Assembly (NCBI RefSeq): GCF_006438925.1
Contig: NZ_RCZA01000006.1
Coordinates: 186,001-250,000, forward strand
Length of the DNA: 64,000 nt
Direction of reading: 5' to 3'
From: Pseudomonas mandelii
GTDB taxonomy: Bacteria > Pseudomonadota > Gammaproteobacteria > Pseudomonadales > Pseudomonadaceae
In this document: positions 46,319 to 55,146 of the stretch, piece by piece
How the letters are laid out: every line of letters starts with the position of its first letter
Numbering within the stretch: position 1 is the first letter of the stretch
The notes under the pieces: generated by a model
The model's input: the letters and a program-made list of their open reading frames with translations, nothing else
The model's database searches: none
Told to the model about the DNA's origin: nothing
Translations under genes and position numbers: made by a program

Positions 46319-47245
46319 ATGACTTCCAAGCTGGAACAACTCAAACAAATGACCACCGTGGTTGCCGACACCGGCGACTTCGAAGCTATCGCTCGCGTTA
46401 AACCCGTGGACGCTACCACCAACCCTTCCCTGCTGCTCAAAGCGGCGGCCATTCCCGGTTATGCCGAGTTGCTGAACGCTTGCGTCAGCGACTGCAAGGG
46501 CGATGTGGGCCTGGCCAGCGACCGTTTTGGCGTTGCGGTAGGGCAAGAAATTCTGAAAGTGATCCCAGGCCGTATTTCCACCGAAGTGGATGCGCGCCTG
46601 TCGTTCGACACTGACGCCGTATTGAAGCGTGCGCACCGTCTGATCGAGCTGTACGACAAGGCCGGCATTGGCCGCGACCGCGTGCTGATCAAGATCGCTT
46701 CCACCTGGGAAGGTATCCGCGCTGCCGAGATTCTGGAAAAGGAAGGCATTCAGTGCAACCTGACGCTGCTGTTTTCCTTCGCTCAAGCTGCGGCTTGTGC
46801 TGACGCAGGCGTATTCCTGATTTCGCCGTTCGTAGGTCGCATCTACGACTGGTACAAGAAAGCCAACGGCAACGACTACACCGGCGCGGATGATCCGGGC
46901 GTGCAGTCGGTGACGCGCATCTACAACTACTACAAGGCCAATGACTACAAGACTGTGGTCATGGGTGCGAGCTTCCGTAACCTGAATCAGATCGAGCAGT
47001 TGGCCGGTTGCGACCGCCTGACCATCAGCCCGGATCTGATCGATAAGCTGGCGGCGGATACTGGCAAGCTGGAGCGCAAATTGGCCCCGGGTCATGCCGG
47101 TGAAGCTCGCTTGAACTTGAATGAAGCGCAGTTCCGTTGGTTGTCCAACGAGGATGCGATGGCGACCGAGAAACTGGCTGAGGGTATTCGTCAGTTCGCT
47201 CGCGACCAGGAAAAACTAGAAGCATTGCTGCAAGCCAAGCTCTGA
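46319..47245 (+). CDS. tal: Transaldolase
   Basis: 308 residues. Exchanges a dihydroxyacetone unit between sedoheptulose-7-phosphate and glyceraldehyde-3-phosphate in the pentose phosphate pathway. [18 protein letters not shown] is the N-terminal signature, [20 protein letters not shown] contains the Schiff-base Lys (about 124), and [19 protein letters not shown] is C-terminal. Start [11 protein letters not shown] is the family norm. Followed by a strong terminator. Confidence 0.96.
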   Translation: MTSKLEQLKQMTTVVADTGDFEAIARVKPVDATTNPSLLLKAAAIPGYAELLNACVSDCKGDVGLASDRFGVAVGQEILKVIPGRISTEVDARLSFDTDAVLKRAHRLIELYDKAGIGRDRVLIKIASTWEGIRAAEILEKEGIQCNLTLLFSFAQAAACADAGVFLISPFVGRIYDWYKKANGNDYTGADDPGVQSVTRIYNYYKANDYKTVVMGASFRNLNQIEQLAGCDRLTISPDLIDKLAADTGKLERKLAPGHAGEARLNLNEAQFRWLSNEDAMATEKLAEGIRQFARDQEKLEALLQAKL

Positions 47246-47263
47246 TCCAACAAGAGCAAACGC

Positions 47264-47298
47264 AAAAAGGGCGAACCCTCACAGGTTCGCCCTTTTTT
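47264..47298. terminator. Bidirectional terminator, tal / rssC-like
   Basis: AAAAAGGGCGAACC-CTCACA-GGTTCGCCCTTTTTT, 11-bp stem with A and T tracts on either side. Confidence 0.95.
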
Positions 47299-47318
47299 GT
47301 GCGCGGCCGCTTATGAAA

Positions 47319-47801
47319 TCAGTGACGCTCGAGGGCGTTCACCAGATCATGGAATGCTTCACGATTGGAGTCGTTCAGGCCCATGAGGATCTTGTGCGCT
47401 TCGAGCACTTTGATCCGCACCACTTCTTCGGACTGATCCTGGTCTGGCAGGTCGGTCAGGCACTCAGGGCACGGGATCGGGCGGTCAACGATGTTGAACA
47501 CTTGCTCGAAGCCCATGGACTGCAGCAGACGGGTGATGTCTTCGTGGGTGGTGACGACGGTCGGCAGCAAGCCGACCTTTTGCCGCGACAGGATCGACAG
47601 CTTGGCCAAAAGGCCAAGGGTGGTGCTGTCGATGCTGCGGGTTTCGGTCAGGTCGATCACGATTGCGTTGAAGTTCAACGCCGTGAAGATCCGCTCAATA
47701 GTCGCATCCAACGCCGAACACAGGGTCAGGCGAACTTCACCGACGAACTTCAGGACGAAGGTGCCATCCTGCTCGGCGAACTGGATTCTACCGGTACTCA
47801 T
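47319..47801 (-). CDS. rssC: STAS-domain anti-sigma factor antagonist
   Basis: 160 residues. STAS fold at about 10-105 with the phosphorylatable Ser in ETRSIDSTTLGLLAKL (about 56-60). A C-terminal extension holds CPECLTDLPDQDQSE, a possible metal-binding Cys pair. Start ATG overlaps the stop of the upstream response regulator by one base (TAATG), so the two are coupled. The pair equals the STAS/PP2C module found beside tal and mlaA in Pseudomonas; target sigma or anti-sigma factor not identified here. Confidence 0.87.
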   Translation of the reverse strand: MSTGRIQFAEQDGTFVLKFVGEVRLTLCSALDATIERIFTALNFNAIVIDLTETRSIDSTTLGLLAKLSILSRQKVGLLPTVVTTHEDITRLLQSMGFEQVFNIVDRPIPCPECLTDLPDQDQSEEVVRIKVLEAHKILMGLNDSNREAFHDLVNALERH

Positions 47802-48982
47802 TAAAGATTCCTGCTCAACACCAACAGGGCGATATCATCCGGCATCTCCCCTAGCGTGGCCAATCCAAAAACCTGCCGCAGACCATCCAGGCTGCCGCCC
47901 GCTGCCTTGACCCGTTGGGGCAAAGCCGCTTCTTTTTCTTTGAGTGTAGGTTCTGGCAAAAGGTCCAGAATGCCATCGGACATCAGCGTCAGGCTGAACG
48001 TCGGCGGCAGTTCCAGCACGTGATCTTCGTAGGTGGCTTCATTGAAGAGGCCCACCGGCAGACCACGCCCTTCCAGATAACGAACACTGTCTGGCGTGTA
48101 CAACACAGGCAACGGCAAATGACCACCGATGCTATAGGTCAGCAAACCTGTCTCCTCGTCGATGACTCCACCGACCATTGTGACGTGTTTACCCAGCTTA
48201 CAACTGATCAGGCCTCGGTTGATATGACCAAGGACCTCTGAAGGCTTGAATTCCGGCAATGTACCGCTGCGCTTGGATTCGAACAGCAAGCGTGTGGTCA
48301 TGAACTTCAGCAGCACGGTAACGAAGGCTGAAGAGGCGCCATGACCGGAAACGTCCGCCAGGTAGAAGGCTACACGACGCTCGTCGACCCGAAAGTAGTC
48401 GACGAAATCACCCGACAGGTACAGCGACGGGATGATCTGGTGAGCAAACTGGAACTCGTCGATGGTCCAGGGGCTGACCGGCAGCATGTTCATCTGCACC
48501 TGGCGACCGGCGTTCTGGTCTTCCTGGAGCAAGTTCAGGCTGGCGGCGAGCTCGCGGTTGGCCTTTTCCAGCTTCTCGCGGTAGCGCTGGTTTTCCAGCA
48601 GCAGGCGCGCACGATCCAGGGCCCGGCGCACAGAGTGCTCGAGCACAGCCAGATCTTCGAGAGGCTTGATCAGGTAGTCCGCTGCGCCCAAGCGCAGGGC
48701 CTCGACCGCGTCGTGCATCACGCCGGCGCCCGAAACCACGATAACCGGGGTTTGTGGCGACAGCTCGGTGACCTGTCGGATGAGTTCGAGTCCGCCCATC
48801 TGCGGCATGCGCAGATCGCAGATGACCAAGTCGGGCTTGTCTTGCTCGAATACCTGAAGACCCTGCTGGCCATTGCTGGCCTGCAAGACGCTGAAACCAC
48901 TGTCTTCCAAATAGGCGGCGAGGCTCGCGCGCACTACTTCGTCATCATCGATTATCAGCAGCGTGGCACTGGTTTTTGGCAT
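47801..48982 (-). CDS. rssB: Response regulator with PP2C phosphatase output (RssB-like)
   Basis: 393 residues. Receiver domain (LLIIDDDEVVRASLAAYLED, Asp phospho-acceptor in LVICDLRMP at about 58, KP at about 108), a short coiled coil, then a PP2C/SpoIIE-like phosphatase (YLADVSGHGASSAFVTVLLK; SDGILDLLPE). It should dephosphorylate the STAS protein downstream. The Met at 48982 begins the receiver domain but has no SD; the ORF stays open to a GTG at 49111 preceded by AGAAGG. Confidence 0.9.
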   Translation of the reverse strand: MPKTSATLLIIDDDEVVRASLAAYLEDSGFSVLQASNGQQGLQVFEQDKPDLVICDLRMPQMGGLELIRQVTELSPQTPVIVVSGAGVMHDAVEALRLGAADYLIKPLEDLAVLEHSVRRALDRARLLLENQRYREKLEKANRELAASLNLLQEDQNAGRQVQMNMLPVSPWTIDEFQFAHQIIPSLYLSGDFVDYFRVDERRVAFYLADVSGHGASSAFVTVLLKFMTTRLLFESKRSGTLPEFKPSEVLGHINRGLISCKLGKHVTMVGGVIDEETGLLTYSIGGHLPLPVLYTPDSVRYLEGRGLPVGLFNEATYEDHVLELPPTFSLTLMSDGILDLLPEPTLKEKEAALPQRVKAAGGSLDGLRQVFGLATLGEMPDDIALLVLSRNL

Positions 48983-49333
48983 GTGGGCAAACGGCGCCAG
49001 AATTAGGTTGGCGTAGCAGGCAGGGGCTTTGTCCCGGCTCACACTACTGGATTCGCTTTCTAGCCTCTCTACTGCACTGTTTTCGAGCGTTTGCCCTACA
49101 CACAGGTACACCAGAGGTGCCCTTCTAAGGCGCAGACGGTACTCCCATCCGCGGGGCGTTTCAAGCTCACGCCGATGGTCGCTTGACGTCTTTCCATTTC
49201 AAATCACCGGGAGTTATAAGAACAGGCAAAACCGTAACGTAATGGAAGGTTCAAACCCATCAGTAAAACCAGCCCGGAAAGCCAAACGAAAGAAGGCGGC
49301 CACTGGCCGCCTTCCTCTCTTTACCGGTCGAGA
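48983..49333. other. Intergenic region between mlaA and rssB-like gene
   Basis: 351 bases. Holds the mlaA terminator (49292-49314). I see no further protein of convincing size and no tRNA. The leader of the response regulator gene is here. Confidence 0.5.
49292..49314 (-). terminator. Terminator of mlaA
   Basis: GAAGGCGGCCA-C-TGGCCGCCTTC; on the minus strand followed by TTTCGTTT. About 20 bases past the mlaA stop codon. Confidence 0.88.
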
Positions 49334-50023
49334 TCAAAAATCGTCTTCGACCTGGCCGTCTTTGACTTTGAATTCACGGTTCTGCAGGTACGCATTGCGG
49401 ATGAAGGTGTACTTGTCGCCGGTGATCAGCTTCTCGCTCGACAGCAGGCTGGCGCGGGTGTCGATGATGTTAAGGCCGAAGATCGAGTTACGCACCGGCA
49501 CGTCGTTGATGTACGGGTACGGGCCGGTGTAGCCATCGACATACTTGGACGGCGCGTCACGCAGCGTGCTTGGACCCAACAACGGCAACATCACGTAAGG
49601 GCCGCTGCCTACACCCCAGTAGCCGAGGGTCTGACCGAAATCTTCGTCATTGCGCTGCAGGCCCATCTTGGTGCCCACATCGAAGAAGCCCAGCAGGCCG
49701 AAGGTGGTGTTGAAGATCAAGCGTGCGGTATCGACACCGGCGGCGGCTGGTTTGGCCTGCAAGATATCGTTGGCAAGGTTGGTGACATCTCCGACGTTGC
49801 GGAACATGTTGTGGATGCCGTCTTCAAGGAACTGCGGCGTCACGAACTGATAACCCTGGGCCAAAGGCTTCAGCGCATAGGTGTCGAGCACATCGTTGAA
49901 CTTGTAGATCGGGCGGTTGATACTTTCCCAAGGGTCGTCTTCCGAGGCTGCCTGGGCAACGAACGGAACCAGCAATAGGCTGGCAGACACACAAAGCTGA
50001 GCTAGATGATTGCTCCAGCGCAT
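49334..50023 (-). CDS. mlaA: Phospholipid-transport outer-membrane protein MlaA (VacJ)
   Basis: 229 residues. DPWESINRPIYKFNDVLDTY and the NMFRNVGDVTNLANDILQ segment are the MlaA core; GSGPYVMLPLLGPSTLRD is the conserved glycine-rich part. It removes mislocalised phospholipids from the outer leaflet. The N-terminus (SASLLLVPFVAQAASED) is a type I-like signal peptide with no lipobox Cys, unlike the lipoprotein of E. coli. An acidic C-terminal tail (VKDGQVEDDF) is present. Confidence 0.93.
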   Translation of the reverse strand: MRWSNHLAQLCVSASLLLVPFVAQAASEDDPWESINRPIYKFNDVLDTYALKPLAQGYQFVTPQFLEDGIHNMFRNVGDVTNLANDILQAKPAAAGVDTARLIFNTTFGLLGFFDVGTKMGLQRNDEDFGQTLGYWGVGSGPYVMLPLLGPSTLRDAPSKYVDGYTGPYPYINDVPVRNSIFGLNIIDTRASLLSSEKLITGDKYTFIRNAYLQNREFKVKDGQVEDDF

Positions 50024-50224
50024 AGAAAAACTCCTTGGATTGTACTGGCGCGGGCCCTTGGCCCAAGCGTTAAGTTGGCTAGTATAAGACGGAAAAGCCG
50101 CTTAAGGCAGCACCGCTGCAAGGCAGCCTGCGGATCATTCGTGATGATTGTGAGCGATTCACATCAGTGTCACTCAACTGTCACTGTCGCCCCCTAGCCT
50201 TGAGGCTATTTCAGGGACGTTGAT

Positions 50225-50845
50225 ATGCCGCACGCCGAAACCTTGCCCCACGTTGCGCCCAGCCTGACCGCCGTCCTGTTCGGCCTCAGTGGTTGCCTGG
50301 TGGATTTCGGTGCCCGCACACGCGCACAGGGCATCCCCTCTGCCATACACGCTGAGGCTACGCCCGGCGCGCTGGATAGCCTGCGCAGCTTGCAGCATCA
50401 GCAGATTCCCTGCGCCTGGCTCGATGAACTCCCCCCTGCCCTCAGCCATTCCCTGGCCGCTGCCTTGCCTTCGTGGATCAAACCCTCGCAACACCCCGAA
50501 ACAAACAATCCATGGCCGGCACCGCATGCCTGTTGGCAAGCCCTGATGACGTTGAATGTCGAACGACTGGAGGGTTGTGTGCTGGTCAGCGGCGAACCAC
50601 GCTTGCTGCAAGCGGGGCTCAATGCCGGATTGTGGACGATTGGGCTGGCGTCCTGCGGCTCACTCTGCGGCCTGGCGCCCAACGACTGGCAGGCGCTGAC
50701 TCAGCAGGAACGGGAATTCAAACGCGGCAAGGCAACGATGCAACTGTTCGGTCTGGGTGTGCATTCAGTGATTGATCACCTCGGGGAACTCAACACCTGC
50801 CTGGCCGACATCAGCCTGCGCCGGCTCAAGGGCGAAAAGCCCTGA
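50225..50845 (+). CDS. Degenerate HAD-like protein
   Basis: 206 residues. VLFGLSGCLVDFG aligns with the phosphonatase-like HAD motif I (FDWAGTVVDFG), but the nucleophile Asp is Gly and the acid/base Asp position is not conserved in order. The VSGEPRLLQAGLNAGLWTIG stretch corresponds to the motif III-IV region, again with the acidic pair reduced. Probably a pseudoenzyme that kept the fold. It is divergent from mlaA and precedes the DUF4404 gene by about 110 bases. Confidence 0.78.
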   Translation: MPHAETLPHVAPSLTAVLFGLSGCLVDFGARTRAQGIPSAIHAEATPGALDSLRSLQHQQIPCAWLDELPPALSHSLAAALPSWIKPSQHPETNNPWPAPHACWQALMTLNVERLEGCVLVSGEPRLLQAGLNAGLWTIGLASCGSLCGLAPNDWQALTQQEREFKRGKATMQLFGLGVHSVIDHLGELNTCLADISLRRLKGEKP

Positions 50846-50955
50846 TCGAGATCATGCAGGTTACGCGCGAGTGGATTAATCTAAAGGTCAAGCCATAGAC
50901 CTTTGGCGTGCTGCTGCGGTCTATGCCAGTGCCTATCGATAAAAGGAAGAACGCC

Positions 50956-51219
50956 ATGCCTGCCCGCGAACTGCAACAACAGCTCAATACTCTGCGCGAG
51001 CAATTGGAACAGAATCCACCGCTGACCGAAGCCGAGCGCGAAGACCTGCACGCGCTGATGCAACAGATCGAACTGGAACTGGAACTCGAAACCAAAACCC
51101 AGGACTCCAGCCTCGCCGACAATGTGAACCTGGCCGTTGAACGCTTCGAAATCGAACACCCGACCCTTGCCGGCACCTTGCGCAACATCGTGCAAGCCCT
51201 GGCCAATATGGGAATCTGA
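50956..51219 (+). CDS. DUF4404-family small protein
   Basis: 87 residues, strongly helical and acidic (MPARELQQQLNTLREQLEQN, then ETKTQDSSLADNVNLAVERF). Matches the short Pseudomonas family DUF4404. Role unknown. SD AAGGAAG is well placed, which selects this ATG over one at 50908. A strong terminator follows. Confidence 0.85.
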   Translation: MPARELQQQLNTLREQLEQNPPLTEAEREDLHALMQQIELELELETKTQDSSLADNVNLAVERFEIEHPTLAGTLRNIVQALANMGI

Positions 51220-51232
51220 ACCCGCCGAATAC

Positions 51233-51265
51233 AAAAAAGCCCCGCCAGTGATGGCGGGGCTTTTT
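51233..51265 (+). terminator. Terminator of DUF4404 gene
   Basis: AAAAAAGCCCCGCCA-GTGA-TGGCGGGGCTTTTT, with clear A and T tracts. Confidence 0.94.
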
Positions 51266-51294
51266 CATATCTGCAATTTGAAATGCAATCCACC

Positions 51295-51387
51295 TGTGGG
51301 AGCGAGCCTGCTCGCGATGGCTGAGTGTCAGGCACCCTAAATGCTGACTGATACACCGCCTTCGCGAGCAAGCCCGCTCCCACAGGG
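51295..51387. repeat. Paired REP palindromes ('gtgggagcgagc' class)
   Basis: TGTGGGAGCGAGCCTGCTCG and, 45 bases on, CGAGCAAGCCCGCTCCCACA. Lies between convergent DUF4404 and queF. Confidence 0.85.
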
Positions 51388-51392
51388 GTTCT

Positions 51393-52223
51393 TTATTGGC
51401 GGACCAGTCGATGGTTCGGCAACTGCACATCTTCAGTACTGCGATACGGGTTGATGTCCAACCCGCCGCGCCGCACATACCGCGCATACACCGTCAATTT
51501 TTCCGGTTTCAACAACCGTTGCAAGTCGAGAAAAATCCGCTCCACGCACTGTTCATGAAAGTCCGAGTGCTGACGGAAGCTCACGATGTATTCCAGCAAA
51601 CTTGCGTGATCCAGCGCCGCGCCACGGTATTCCACCGCCACGCTGCCCCAGTCCGGCTGACTGGTAACCGGGCAGTTGGATTTGAGCAAATGGCTGTGCA
51701 CGCTCTCCTCCACGATGCGTGATTGATCGCAACGCAGCAGTTCCGGGCGCGGATGCTCATAGTTGCTGACGCTGATATCCAGATCATCAATGCACACGCC
51801 CGGCAACGCCACAACGCCTTCAGCTTCGACGTCCTTCAGGTTGCGAACCCGCACACCGACCGGTTTACCGGCAGCGGCCGACAGGTCTTTCGCCAACGTC
51901 GCTTCAAGGATCGCGGTGTCGGCAAACGGTGTCTGGTTCAGGGAATTGAGGTACAGCTTGAACGACTTCGATTCGATGATATTCGGCGAATCCGCCGGGA
52001 TAGTGAACTCGCCAATCGCCACCACTGGCTTGCCGGACGGCAACAGCCACGACAGCTCGAAGCAGTTCCAGAAATCGACGCCCTTGTACGGCAGGGTTTC
52101 CGCCGTCAAGCCAAGCTCCGCCCATTTCGCGGTGCGCGGGATCGGGAACAGCAACGACGGTGTATAGGTGGCGATGTATTCGCTGGATTTGCCCAGCGGC
52201 GAGTGTTCGGCTGCGGGATGCAT
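51393..52223 (-). CDS. queF: NADPH-dependent 7-cyano-7-deazaguanine reductase
   Basis: 276 residues, the long two-domain (type II) QueF. Reduces preQ0 to preQ1 in queuosine synthesis. [15 protein letters not shown] (about 85-99) is the family motif in the N-terminal T-fold. [20 protein letters not shown] carries the catalytic Cys (about 190), and [19 protein letters not shown] is the C-terminal substrate motif. Confidence 0.95.
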   Translation of the reverse strand: MHPAAEHSPLGKSSEYIATYTPSLLFPIPRTAKWAELGLTAETLPYKGVDFWNCFELSWLLPSGKPVVAIGEFTIPADSPNIIESKSFKLYLNSLNQTPFADTAILEATLAKDLSAAAGKPVGVRVRNLKDVEAEGVVALPGVCIDDLDISVSNYEHPRPELLRCDQSRIVEESVHSHLLKSNCPVTSQPDWGSVAVEYRGAALDHASLLEYIVSFRQHSDFHEQCVERIFLDLQRLLKPEKLTVYARYVRRGGLDINPYRSTEDVQLPNHRLVRQ

Positions 52224-52284
52224 GGCGGAAACCTGACTGAAGAATCAGCGGATTCTACCAGCCTTTGCCCCCGCCTTTGAGTGC

Positions 52285-52821
52285 TTACTGACTGACAGTC
52301 AATTTGCCGACCATGCCGGCCTGGTAATGACTGGGGATATTGCAGGCAAATTCCAGGTTGGTGGCCTTGGTGAAGGTCCAGGTCAGCTCAGCGGTTTTGC
52401 CCGGCTCGATGAGCACGCTATTGGGGTCGTCGTGTTTCATGCCCTGCCCTTGAGATGAGTGCTCCATTCCGGCCATTGCACCGTGGTCCATATCCTTCAT
52501 GCCTGTAGGCGTCAGCATGCCGCTCTGCTGCATCTTCATCATTTCCTGCTGATGTCTGGCATGCATCGCCGCGTCACCGAGGTTGAATTCGTGCAACAAC
52601 TGGCCTTTATTCACCAACACAAAACGAACCGTCTCACCGGCCTTGATATCAATCGCCTTGGGCGTGAACGACATGTCGCCCATGACGACTTCAACGCTGC
52701 GAGTCGCCTTTGCCGCCGGGGCCGGTTGGCCAAAATCGTAGGTATGCGCCGGGGAAGCCCACGCTGGCGAGCTCAGCGCCAGCAAACACGCGAAGCGCAC
52801 CAGTGATTTGCGCAAAAACAT
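52285..52821 (-). CDS. Exported cupredoxin with Met/His-rich insertion
   Basis: 178 residues. Signal peptide ending near SSPAWASPAH. A cupredoxin fold (MGDMSFTPKAIDIKAGETVR) has Cu ligands visible as His in GQLLHEFNLGD (about 84), Cys in LEFACNIPSHYQAGMVGKL (about 158) and His and Met in the same loop. A Met/His-rich insertion (MKDMDHGAMAGMEHSSQGQG) at about 118-137 suggests Cu(I) binding. Divergent from copR, with a TTACA-N4-TGTAA site between, so CopR control is likely. Confidence 0.9.
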   Translation of the reverse strand: MFLRKSLVRFACLLALSSPAWASPAHTYDFGQPAPAAKATRSVEVVMGDMSFTPKAIDIKAGETVRFVLVNKGQLLHEFNLGDAAMHARHQQEMMKMQQSGMLTPTGMKDMDHGAMAGMEHSSQGQGMKHDDPNSVLIEPGKTAELTWTFTKATNLEFACNIPSHYQAGMVGKLTVSQ

Positions 52822-52899
52822 AGTCGTACTCCAACAAGATAAGATTCAGCCTGTGGAAAACTCTAAACTGCTGCGACTGCCCGCAAACTGACAGCCAGA

Positions 52900-52913
52900 T
52901 TACAACTTTGTAA
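52900..52913. promoter_or_regulatory. Candidate CopR box between cupredoxin and copR
   Basis: TTACA-ACTT-TGTAA, a perfect inverted repeat with a four-base spacer, 64 bases before copR and 79 before the cupredoxin start. Confidence 0.55.
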
Positions 52914-52976
52914 GGTAGACCTGTATTAACGCCGCCCACGGTATAAAGCGTTCGTTCCATTTGCCTCGAGTCGCCC

Positions 52977-53657
52977 ATGAAACTGCTGATCGTCGAAGAC
53001 CAACCGAAAACTGGCCACTACTTGCGCCAAGGCCTGACCGAGGCCGGTTTCAATACTGAACTGGTGGCGGACGGCAGCACCGGCCAGCAACTGGCGCTGA
53101 CCGGCGATTACGCGCTGTTGATTCTCGATGTGATGCTGCCCGGTCGCGATGGCTGGCAGATTCTGCAAGCGGTGCGCAGTGCCGGCCTCGACACGCCGGT
53201 ACTGTTTCTGACAGCCCGCGACGCGGTGGAGGACAGGGTCCACGGCCTCGAACTGGGCGCCGACGACTACCTGGTCAAACCGTTCGCCTTCTCTGAGCTG
53301 CTGGCCCGGGTCCGGAGCCTGTTGCGCCGCGGTAACGCCACACCTCAGGAAACCAGCCTGCAACTGGCGGACTTGCGCCTTGACCTGATCCGCCGTCGGG
53401 TCGAACGCAGCGGCCAGCGCATCGACCTGACGGCCAAGGAATTCGCCCTGCTGGAAATGCTCCTGCGCAGGCAAGGCGAAGTCCTGCCCAAGTCGTTGAT
53501 CGCTTCCCAGGTCTGGGACATGAACTTCGACAGTGACACTAACGTCATCGAAGTGGCGATTCGTCGTTTGCGCCTGAAGATCGACGATGAATTTCCCAAC
53601 AAGTTGATTCACACCGTACGTGGCATGGGTTACGTCCTAGAAGAGCGTCCCGCTTGA
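52977..53657 (+). CDS. copR: Copper-responsive response regulator CopR
   Basis: 226 residues of the OmpR/PhoB class. Receiver: [17 protein letters not shown] with acidic pocket, phospho-acceptor Asp51 in [19 protein letters not shown] and [14 protein letters not shown]-binding winged helix with [18 protein letters not shown]. Closely like CopR/CusR/PcoR. Coupled to copS by TGATG overlap. Likely activator of copABCD and the cupredoxin gene. Confidence 0.93.
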   Translation: MKLLIVEDQPKTGHYLRQGLTEAGFNTELVADGSTGQQLALTGDYALLILDVMLPGRDGWQILQAVRSAGLDTPVLFLTARDAVEDRVHGLELGADDYLVKPFAFSELLARVRSLLRRGNATPQETSLQLADLRLDLIRRRVERSGQRIDLTAKEFALLEMLLRRQGEVLPKSLIASQVWDMNFDSDTNVIEVAIRRLRLKIDDEFPNKLIHTVRGMGYVLEERPA

Positions 53658-55006
53658 TGCGCCGACTCTCGCTAAGCAGCCGTCTGGCGCTGCTGTTTGC
53701 AGCATGCACTGCAGTCGTGTCGTTGTTCGCCGGGGTGTTGTTCAGTCGGGCCAGTGAAGCGCATTTCGTTGAACTCGATCAGCAGTTGCTGGACGGCAAG
53801 TTGATTGGTTTGCGCCGGGCACTTCATGACATCCAGTCGATTGAAAGCGAAGTCAAACTGGCCGATGAATTGAGCCGACAGGCTGACCTGTCGCTGCGAA
53901 TCACTGGCAGCGACGGCAAGCGCTGGTATGACAGCTCGACGCACCTGCCCCAGTCATTGCCGACCCAACCGGGTTTGTCCACGGTGAGCAGCGAAGGTAC
54001 CGACTACCGCGTCCTCAACGCTCCGTTGTACCTCGATAAACCTGACTCACCGCAGTTGACCTTGCTGCTGGATATCACCCATCACCAGCACTTTCTGCAA
54101 CGCATGCAACACCTGATCTGGTTGACAGTCGGATTGTCGGCACTGGCCACCGCCCTGCTCGGTGCCTGGGCGGCGCGCAGTGGGTTGCGGCCGTTACGGC
54201 GCATGAGTACGGTTGCCAGCGGCGTTTCGGCGCAATCGCTCAATGTACGTCTGCCCGAAGCAAACATGCCGCCAGAACTCGCGGAAATGGCCCACCACTT
54301 CAACGCGATGCTCGGACGCCTCGACGACTCTTTTCAGCGGCTCTCGGCCTTCTCCGCCGACATCGCCCATGAATTGCGCACGCCGTTGTCGAACCTGCTG
54401 ACCCACACCCAGGTCACCCTCACCCGCCCACGGCCCATTGAAGATTACCGAGAAGCACTGCACAGCAATCTCGAAGAACTGCAATGGATGGCGCAACTGG
54501 TCAACGACATGTTGTACCTGGCCAAGGCCGACCACGGGTTGTTGATGCCCAAGCGCGAACCGCTGGAGCTGGCGGAAGAAGCGGATTTATTGCTGGAGTT
54601 TTTTGCACCGTTGGCGGAGGACGCTCAGGTCAGGTTGAGTCGTGAAGGCAGTGCGCGCATGGAAGGTGATCGCAGCATGTTGCGGCGGGCGCTCTCCAAT
54701 TTGCTGGACAATGCGTTGCGGTTTACGCCGGTCAAAGGTGAGGTTCGGGTGCGAATTGTTGATCAGCCTAAGGGATTGAGCCTGACGGTCGAGAACAGCG
54801 GCGACGGAATTGACGGGGCGTTGCTGCCGCGTTTATTTGATCGCTTCTACCGGGCTGATCCGGCGCGCCAGGAAGGCAGTAGTGAACATGCGGGATTGGG
54901 GCTGGCGATCACTCAGTCAATCATCCGCGCCCATGGCGGGCAGATTCGTTGCGAATCGGATAACGGGTGGACGCGGTTTGTGATTGAGTTGCCCAAGGGA
55001 GATTGA
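53657..55006 (+). CDS. copS: Copper sensor histidine kinase CopS
   Basis: 449 residues. TM1 (about 9-29), a periplasmic sensor of about 130 residues, TM2 (LTVGLSALATALLGAWAARS), HAMP, HisKA with the H-box FSADIAHELRTPLSNLLTHT, and HATPase with N box (RRALSNLLDNALRF), DGI-type G1 and GLGLAI G2. Heavy-metal sensor kinase family (CusS/CopS). A periplasmic His-rich pair (ITHHQHFLQ) could bind copper. ATG at 53657 is used rather than TTG 53654. Confidence 0.93.
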   Translation: MRRLSLSSRLALLFAACTAVVSLFAGVLFSRASEAHFVELDQQLLDGKLIGLRRALHDIQSIESEVKLADELSRQADLSLRITGSDGKRWYDSSTHLPQSLPTQPGLSTVSSEGTDYRVLNAPLYLDKPDSPQLTLLLDITHHQHFLQRMQHLIWLTVGLSALATALLGAWAARSGLRPLRRMSTVASGVSAQSLNVRLPEANMPPELAEMAHHFNAMLGRLDDSFQRLSAFSADIAHELRTPLSNLLTHTQVTLTRPRPIEDYREALHSNLEELQWMAQLVNDMLYLAKADHGLLMPKREPLELAEEADLLLEFFAPLAEDAQVRLSREGSARMEGDRSMLRRALSNLLDNALRFTPVKGEVRVRIVDQPKGLSLTVENSGDGIDGALLPRLFDRFYRADPARQEGSSEHAGLGLAITQSIIRAHGGQIRCESDNGWTRFVIELPKGD

Positions 55007-55023
55007 GGCCAGCAACTCTGGCC

Positions 55024-55132
55024 TCATCGCGAGCAAGCTCGGCTCCCACAGGGTTCAGAGTCGTTCACAAATCTGCGATTCAACTCGGTCAACTGTGGGA
55101 GCGGCGGTGCGGCGATCCGACTTGCCCGCGAA
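55024..55132. repeat. Paired REP palindromes with a 12-base insertion in one arm
   Basis: Left arm CATCGCGAGCAAGCTCGGCT; right arm TGTGGGAGCGGCGGTGCGGC then GATCCGACTTGCCCGCG. The insertion GGCGGTGCGGCGATCCGAC is the complement of that in the pair at 18729-18834. Confidence 0.8.
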
Positions 55133-55146
55133 AGCGGTGCAACGGC

